From assembly GCF_030811455.1 (NCBI RefSeq), contig NZ_JAUSQU010000001.1:2108001-2172000 (forward strand): a stretch of DNA of 64,000 nt, in the 5' to 3' direction. Of this stretch, positions 60,731 to 64,000 are shown piece by piece (position 1 is the stretch's first letter; every line of letters begins with the position of its first letter). A model generated the notes under the pieces. It was not told the origin of the DNA. It worked only from the letters and a program-made list of their open reading frames with translations, and made no database searches. Source of the DNA: Streptosporangium lutulentum (GTDB lineage Bacteria; Actinomycetota; Actinomycetes; Streptosporangiales; Streptosporangiaceae). The position numbers were made by a program, and so were the translations under genes.

Positions 60731-61552
60731 ATGTCGCGATATATCGTCAGTGAACTTCGTGAAGGTGCACGCAAGCGAAACGGCACGCGCGCGAAGGGGC
60801 CCGACCTGCCGCATGTCGAAGACCTGACCAGCTCCTCGGGGTTGCCGCTACGCCACTACCGCCCTTCCGCCGAGCCGCGCCCGCTGGTGGTGTTCCTGCA
60901 CGGTGGGGGGTGGGTCTTCTGCGACCTGGAGACTCACGACAGGACCTGTCGCCGGCTCGCCCAGGAGTGCGACGTCGAAGTGCTGGCCGTGGACTACCGG
61001 CTGGCACCGGAGCATCCCTACCCGGCCGCGATCGACGACGCCGTCGAGGTGCTCCGCCGGGCCAGGCCGGTGGCCGTCGTGGGAGACAGCGCGGGCGGAT
61101 ATCTCGCCACCATGGCCTGCCTGCGACTGCGAGACGAGGGCGGGCCGTCGCCCGCCGTGCAGATCTTGATATGCCCCAACACCGACCTCACGCTATCCCA
61201 GCCCAGCATCGCCGAGAAGGGCACGGGTTACGGGCTCGACGCCGAGATGCTCGCCTGGTTCGCCGCTCAGTGGATGCCTGACCCGGCGAGGCGTCGTGCG
61301 GCGAGTCCGCTGCACCACCCCGACCTGTCCGGCTTGCCGGCCGCCCTGGTGGTGACCGCCGAGCACGACGCGCTGCGCGACGAGGGCGACGCCTACGCCC
61401 GCCGCCTGGCCGAGGCCGGGGTCCACGTCACGCACCGCTGTGAACCCGGCCTCGTACACGGATTCATCCAGGGCATGGATCTGACCAGTGCCGAGGCGGC
61501 AGCCGCGCACGAGCGGATTTTCGCCGATATCCGAAGAATGATTCCGCGCTAG
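60731..61552 (+). CDS. Alpha/beta hydrolase, hormone-sensitive-lipase-like esterase
   Basis: This is a 273-residue esterase. The oxyanion motif HGGGW lies near 57-61, the DYRLAPEHPYPAA segment is diagnostic for the HSL group, and the nucleophile is S120 in VGDSAGGYLA. The Asp is in VVTAEHDALRDEG and the His in LVHGF. There is no signal peptide. The ATG at 60731 begins MSRYIVSELREGARKRNG. The weak GCAGGT before it is the only ribosome-binding candidate. The IS remnant follows 28 bases after the stop. Confidence 0.9.
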   Translation: MSRYIVSELREGARKRNGTRAKGPDLPHVEDLTSSSGLPLRHYRPSAEPRPLVVFLHGGGWVFCDLETHDRTCRRLAQECDVEVLAVDYRLAPEHPYPAAIDDAVEVLRRARPVAVVGDSAGGYLATMACLRLRDEGGPSPAVQILICPNTDLTLSQPSIAEKGTGYGLDAEMLAWFAAQWMPDPARRRAASPLHHPDLSGLPAALVVTAEHDALRDEGDAYARRLAEAGVHVTHRCEPGLVHGFIQGMDLTSAEAAAAHERIFADIRRMIPR

Positions 61553-61580
61553 TGTGATGCGCCGCAAATCCAGAGGGTAA

Positions 61581-61802
61581 TTATTCCTTTGATGGCTGGC
61601 TGGGCGGGTTGATCTTGGCGAGGTAGTCGGCGAGGGACTTGAGGATCGCGTCGGCGGTCTTGGTCCAGGTGAACGGTCTGGGGTCCTGGTTCCAGGTGTC
61701 GATCCAGGCCTTGATGTCGTCCTCGAGGGCCTTGACAGAGGTGTGGACTCCGCGGCGGATGAGTTTGTCGGTCAGTAGTCCGAACCAGCGCTCGACCTGG
61801 TT
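61581..61802 (-). pseudogene. IS630-family transposase, C-terminal fragment
   Basis: The last 73 or so residues of an IS630 transposase are open to TAA at 61581. They start at NQVERWFGLLTDKLIRRGVH and include DDIKAWIDTWNQDPRPFTWTKTAD and LADYLAKIN. The upstream part, with the DDE core, is missing. The fragment stops at the end of the IS256 element, which replaced or displaced the rest. Confidence 0.9.
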
Positions 61803-63195
61803 GGGGTCTGTCCAGCAAACGGTGTAACTCGATTTTGATTAGTTCTATCGGGGGGTCGGGGACAAGCGGCCGTCGAAGGTGATGGCGAAGGCGTTGAGGG
61901 CGGCCTTCCACCGGGTGACCCAGCGCTTGCGGCCCTTGCCTGTGGGGTCCAGGCTCATGATGGCCATGTAGACGCACTTCAGTGCGGCCTGCTCGTTGGG
62001 GAAGTGGCCACGGGCCTTGACCGCGCGACGGATTCGGGCGTTGACCGACTCGATCGCGTTGGTGGAGCAGATGACCCGGCGAATCTCGGCATCGAAGTTG
62101 AGGAAGGGCACGAATTCGGCCCAGGCGTCTTCCCACAGCTTCACGATCGCCGGGTATTTGCCGCCCCAGGTCTCGGCGAACTCATAAAACCGCTCCAAAG
62201 CGGCAGCCTCGGTCGGCGCGCTGTAGATCGGCCGCAACGCCTTGGCGATGGCATCCCAGTGCTGACGGGCGGCGTAGCGGAAGGAAGCGCGCAGCAGGTG
62301 CACCACGCAGGTCTGCACCACGGCCTGCGGCCAGACGGTCTCGATCGCCTGAGGTAGCCCCTTCAGCCCATCGCAGACCACCATCAGCGCATCACCGGCG
62401 CCGCGGTTCTTGATCTCGGTCAGCACATGCAGCCAGAACTTGGCGCCCTCGCCGCCGTCGCCGGCCCACAGCCCGAGGATGTCGCGCTCGCCATCGACGG
62501 TGACCGCCAACGCCACGTAGATGGGCCGGTTGGCGACCTGACCATCGCGGATCTTGACGTGGATGGCATCGATGAAGATCACCGGGTAGACCGCATCGAG
62601 TGGCCGGTTCTGCCATTCGGCCATGCCCTCCAGCACCTTGTCGGTGATGGTGGAGATGGTCTGCTTGGACACCTCCGCACCGTAGACCTCGGCCAGGTGC
62701 GCGGAGATCTCCCCGGTGGTCAATCCCTTGGCCGACAGCGAGATGACCATCTCATCAACGCCCGACAGCCGCCGCTGCCGCTTGCGCACGATCTTCGGCT
62801 CGAAGCTGGCGTCCCGATCACGCGGGACGGTGATTTCCACCGGCCCGACCTCGGTCAGCACCGTCTTGGACCGGGTGCCGTTGCGGGAGTTGCCCACTCC
62901 GCGGCCGGCTGGATCGTGCTTGTCGTAGCCGAGATGGTCGGTGATCTCGCCTTCCAGCGCCGACTCCAGCACCAGTTTGGTCAGCCGGCCCAGCAGCCCG
63001 TTTTCTCCGACCAGCTCCACTCCGTCGGCTCGGGCTTGGTCGACCAGCCGGCCGACGAGTTCCCGATCCGACGCCTTGTGATCTTCCTGCGCCACCGCAG
63101 CAGCCTCCAGGTCCATCGCTTCCGATGCCTGGACCACAGTACTCATCAGGTGTGTCTCCTTGATCAGGAGTTACACCGAAAACCGTACAGTCCCC
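61803..63195 (-). mobile_element. IS256-family insertion sequence
   Basis: The ends share imperfect inverted repeats. From the left, GGGG-x-CTGT is followed after eight diverged bases by CGGTGTAACTC (ending 61830). The right end (63168-63195) is the reverse complement with the same blocks. No 8-bp target duplication is visible at these borders. The left flank is inside an IS630 gene and the right flank is unrelated non-coding sequence, so a deletion or recombination followed insertion. Confidence 0.8.
61845..63146 (-). CDS. IS256 family transposase
   Basis: This is a 433-residue transposase of the mutator type, full length. The DDE residues fit VIFIDAIHVKIRDG (first Asp), VVCDGLKGLP (second Asp) and STNAIESVNARIRRAVKARGHFPNEQA (Glu), with the usual C-H motif between them (CVVHLLRASFRY). 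The ATG at 63146 follows AAGGAGACACACCTG. The frame is intact, so this copy could be active. Confidence 0.96.
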   Translation of the reverse strand: MSTVVQASEAMDLEAAAVAQEDHKASDRELVGRLVDQARADGVELVGENGLLGRLTKLVLESALEGEITDHLGYDKHDPAGRGVGNSRNGTRSKTVLTEVGPVEITVPRDRDASFEPKIVRKRQRRLSGVDEMVISLSAKGLTTGEISAHLAEVYGAEVSKQTISTITDKVLEGMAEWQNRPLDAVYPVIFIDAIHVKIRDGQVANRPIYVALAVTVDGERDILGLWAGDGGEGAKFWLHVLTEIKNRGAGDALMVVCDGLKGLPQAIETVWPQAVVQTCVVHLLRASFRYAARQHWDAIAKALRPIYSAPTEAAALERFYEFAETWGGKYPAIVKLWEDAWAEFVPFLNFDAEIRRVICSTNAIESVNARIRRAVKARGHFPNEQAALKCVYMAIMSLDPTGKGRKRWVTRWKAALNAFAITFDGRLSPTPR

Positions 63196-63300
63196 AACAT
63201 TATTCCGTTGGCCATGCAACACCCCGGGAGGGCCTGCGCGTATAGATCAATGACGTTCGCCCGAGCACGAGAGCCCCGGCTATGGCCAAAGGAGAGCGAC

Positions 63301-63564
63301 ATGGAACACGGCAAGCTACGGAAGCGATTCGGTGCAGCTGCCGCTGCGCTCACCGTCACAGTTGGGCTGGTCGGCCCAGCCCAAGCGCGGGCGGAGGCAC
63401 AGGCGGCACCGTCATGCGCCGGCTGGTACCACGAGAACTACTCCGACGACGTCGACTTCACCAAGCAAGGCACCTACCTGAAGCGCGGTCCTTACGGGCA
63501 TTGCGAAACCGTCACGGGTGTGCAGTCATATCGGTGCTCTGTTAAATCCGGACGTAGAGGTTGA
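63301..63564 (+). CDS. Small secreted protein, 3' end probably replaced by an IS
   Basis: An ATG at 63301 preceded by GGAGAG encodes an 87-residue protein. A signal peptide (RFGAAAAALTVTVGLVGPAQARA) is followed by a mature part with PSCAGWYHENYSDDVDFTKQ and two to three cysteines. From about 63520 the sequence appears to be the end of the adjacent IS, so the last 10-15 residues (ending KSGRRG) are probably not original and the gene is truncated. I do not recognise the family. Confidence 0.55.
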   Translation: MEHGKLRKRFGAAAAALTVTVGLVGPAQARAEAQAAPSCAGWYHENYSDDVDFTKQGTYLKRGPYGHCETVTGVQSYRCSVKSGRRG

Positions 63565-64000
63565 GTGCGTGTCCGGCTCCGACGGCGGCAAGAAGGTGCT
63601 GGAGCTCAGGGGGCGGGGGCGCGTTGGACCAGGCACGCCAGTAGCGCTGGAGCCGTATCCAGGGGGTGAGCCAGCTTCGCACGTGGCGCAGCGCTGACGG
63701 CCAAGACGGCCGGAGCCGGCTGTCGGAGCTGATTTTTCCCCCGGCCCTCGGCGGCCTGCCCGCCGTTGGAATAATTCTCACCCGGTGAAGGCGGCGGTTC
63801 ATCGCCCGGATCCGTGGTGCCATCGGGTGGGCTACCGGCCAGCCAGGTGTGCCAGCAAAAGCAGAACGCGGCCATCACCAGGGTTTGGTGGCGGCGGATC
63901 GCCACCGAGGAGCGGACCTGGAAGTCGGCCCAGCCGAGCTCGTCCTTGACCTGTTTGTAGCCCTGCTCGATCCAGCCGCGTAGGCCGTACAGGCGCACGA
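63542..64000 (-). pseudogene. Second IS701-like transposase, edge-truncated and frameshifted
   Basis: The gene enters from the right edge as VRLYGLRGWIEQGYKQVKDELGWADFQVRS, the C-terminal motif with its Glu of a DDE transposase. It continues in one frame to about AEGRGKN near 63735. The family's C-terminal tail (SWPSALRHVRSWLTPWIRLQRYWRAW to ALNLYVRI, stop TAA at 63542) is in the next frame. The shift falls in the GGGGGAAAAA run at about 63736-63745. Either the run slipped or one base is missing. The other end of the element is outside the window. Confidence 0.8.

Noticed and set aside
61792-63203. 8-bp target duplication around the IS256 element
   Set aside because: The bases outside either plausible border do not match on the two sides.
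1-64000. CRISPR arrays, tRNA or rRNA genes, phage attachment sites, replication origin
   Set aside because: I saw no regularly spaced repeats with unique spacers, no tRNA-like cloverleaf with a conserved TTCGA loop, no rRNA segments, and no integrase. A covariance-model search would be needed to exclude small RNAs.

Overview
The window is very GC-rich and fits a filamentous actinomycete, probably of the Streptosporangium/Nonomuraea type. Supporting signs are the high GC content, many SARP/LuxR/TetR/GntR/PadR/PucR regulators, a spore-associated-protein-like secreted protein, an F420-type luciferase-like oxidoreductase, a mycothiol-type (Rv2466c-like) DsbA protein, and IS701/IS256/IS630 transposases. 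The taxonomic placement is inference from gene content only.

Layout. 1-8.2 kb: the end of a dihydroxyacetone kinase operon (dhaK partial, dhaL), a MOSC protein, a threonine/serine dehydratase, a Nudix hydrolase, a frameshifted MatC-like dicarboxylate carrier, and a MOSC/ferredoxin-reductase/2Fe-2S fusion with a divergent TetR gene. 8.2-14.1 kb: a decayed stretch. An intact NarL-type response regulator has lost most of its kinase. The kinase remnant is fused back to back with the 3' half of an SDR gene, a SnoaL gene carries an internal stop, and a thioredoxin-reductase-like gene lacks its FAD-binding N-terminus. An intact SDR and an ECF sigma factor with a SnoaL tail lie among them. 14.1-23.7 kb: a secreted serine hydrolase, a PadR/ABC transporter operon, a secreted esterase, an ArsR/MFS pair, an Rv2466c-like protein and a membrane protein.

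23.7-31.8 kb holds the most coherent system. It is a minus-strand operon for a molybdenum hydroxylase: FAD subunit, 2Fe-2S subunit, and a molybdopterin subunit split in two by an in-frame TAG. It continues with an EthD-like protein, a MoxR/CoxD AAA ATPase, a VWA/CoxE protein and an amidohydrolase, and a GntR gene stands divergent. Between the ATPase and VWA genes sit two 17-codon ORFs made by 46-bp tandem repeats, each overlapping its neighbour by the same 8 bases.

31.9-41.3 kb: small conserved and hypothetical proteins, a quinone-reductase-like gene, an intact two-component pair, an LLM oxidoreductase, a GH25 lysozyme, a gene-poor zone with an SDR relic and strong inverted repeats, and a small Gly/Cys/His-rich secreted protein. 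41.6-51.6 kb: a large SARP-AAA regulator, an S9 peptidase, a TetR/acetyltransferase pair, a patatin and a PucR regulator. The PucR gene is divergent from an agmatinase-family/NCS1 permease/cyclase operon (51.7-54.9 kb) that looks like a nitrogen-compound uptake and hydrolysis unit. 55-64 kb: a SapA-like protein and an SDR with an IS701 element inserted exactly at its stop codon (4-bp CTAG duplication). They are followed by a metallophosphoesterase, an internally deleted dehydrogenase, a MocR/PdxR regulator, an esterase, an IS630 relic cut by an IS256 element, and a second, edge-truncated IS701-like transposase.

Two themes recur. At least four oxidoreductase genes carry 5' or internal deletions. 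Several others are broken by single-base changes in homopolymer runs or by an isolated stop codon. Some of the single-base cases could be sequence errors, but the deletion junctions could not be.
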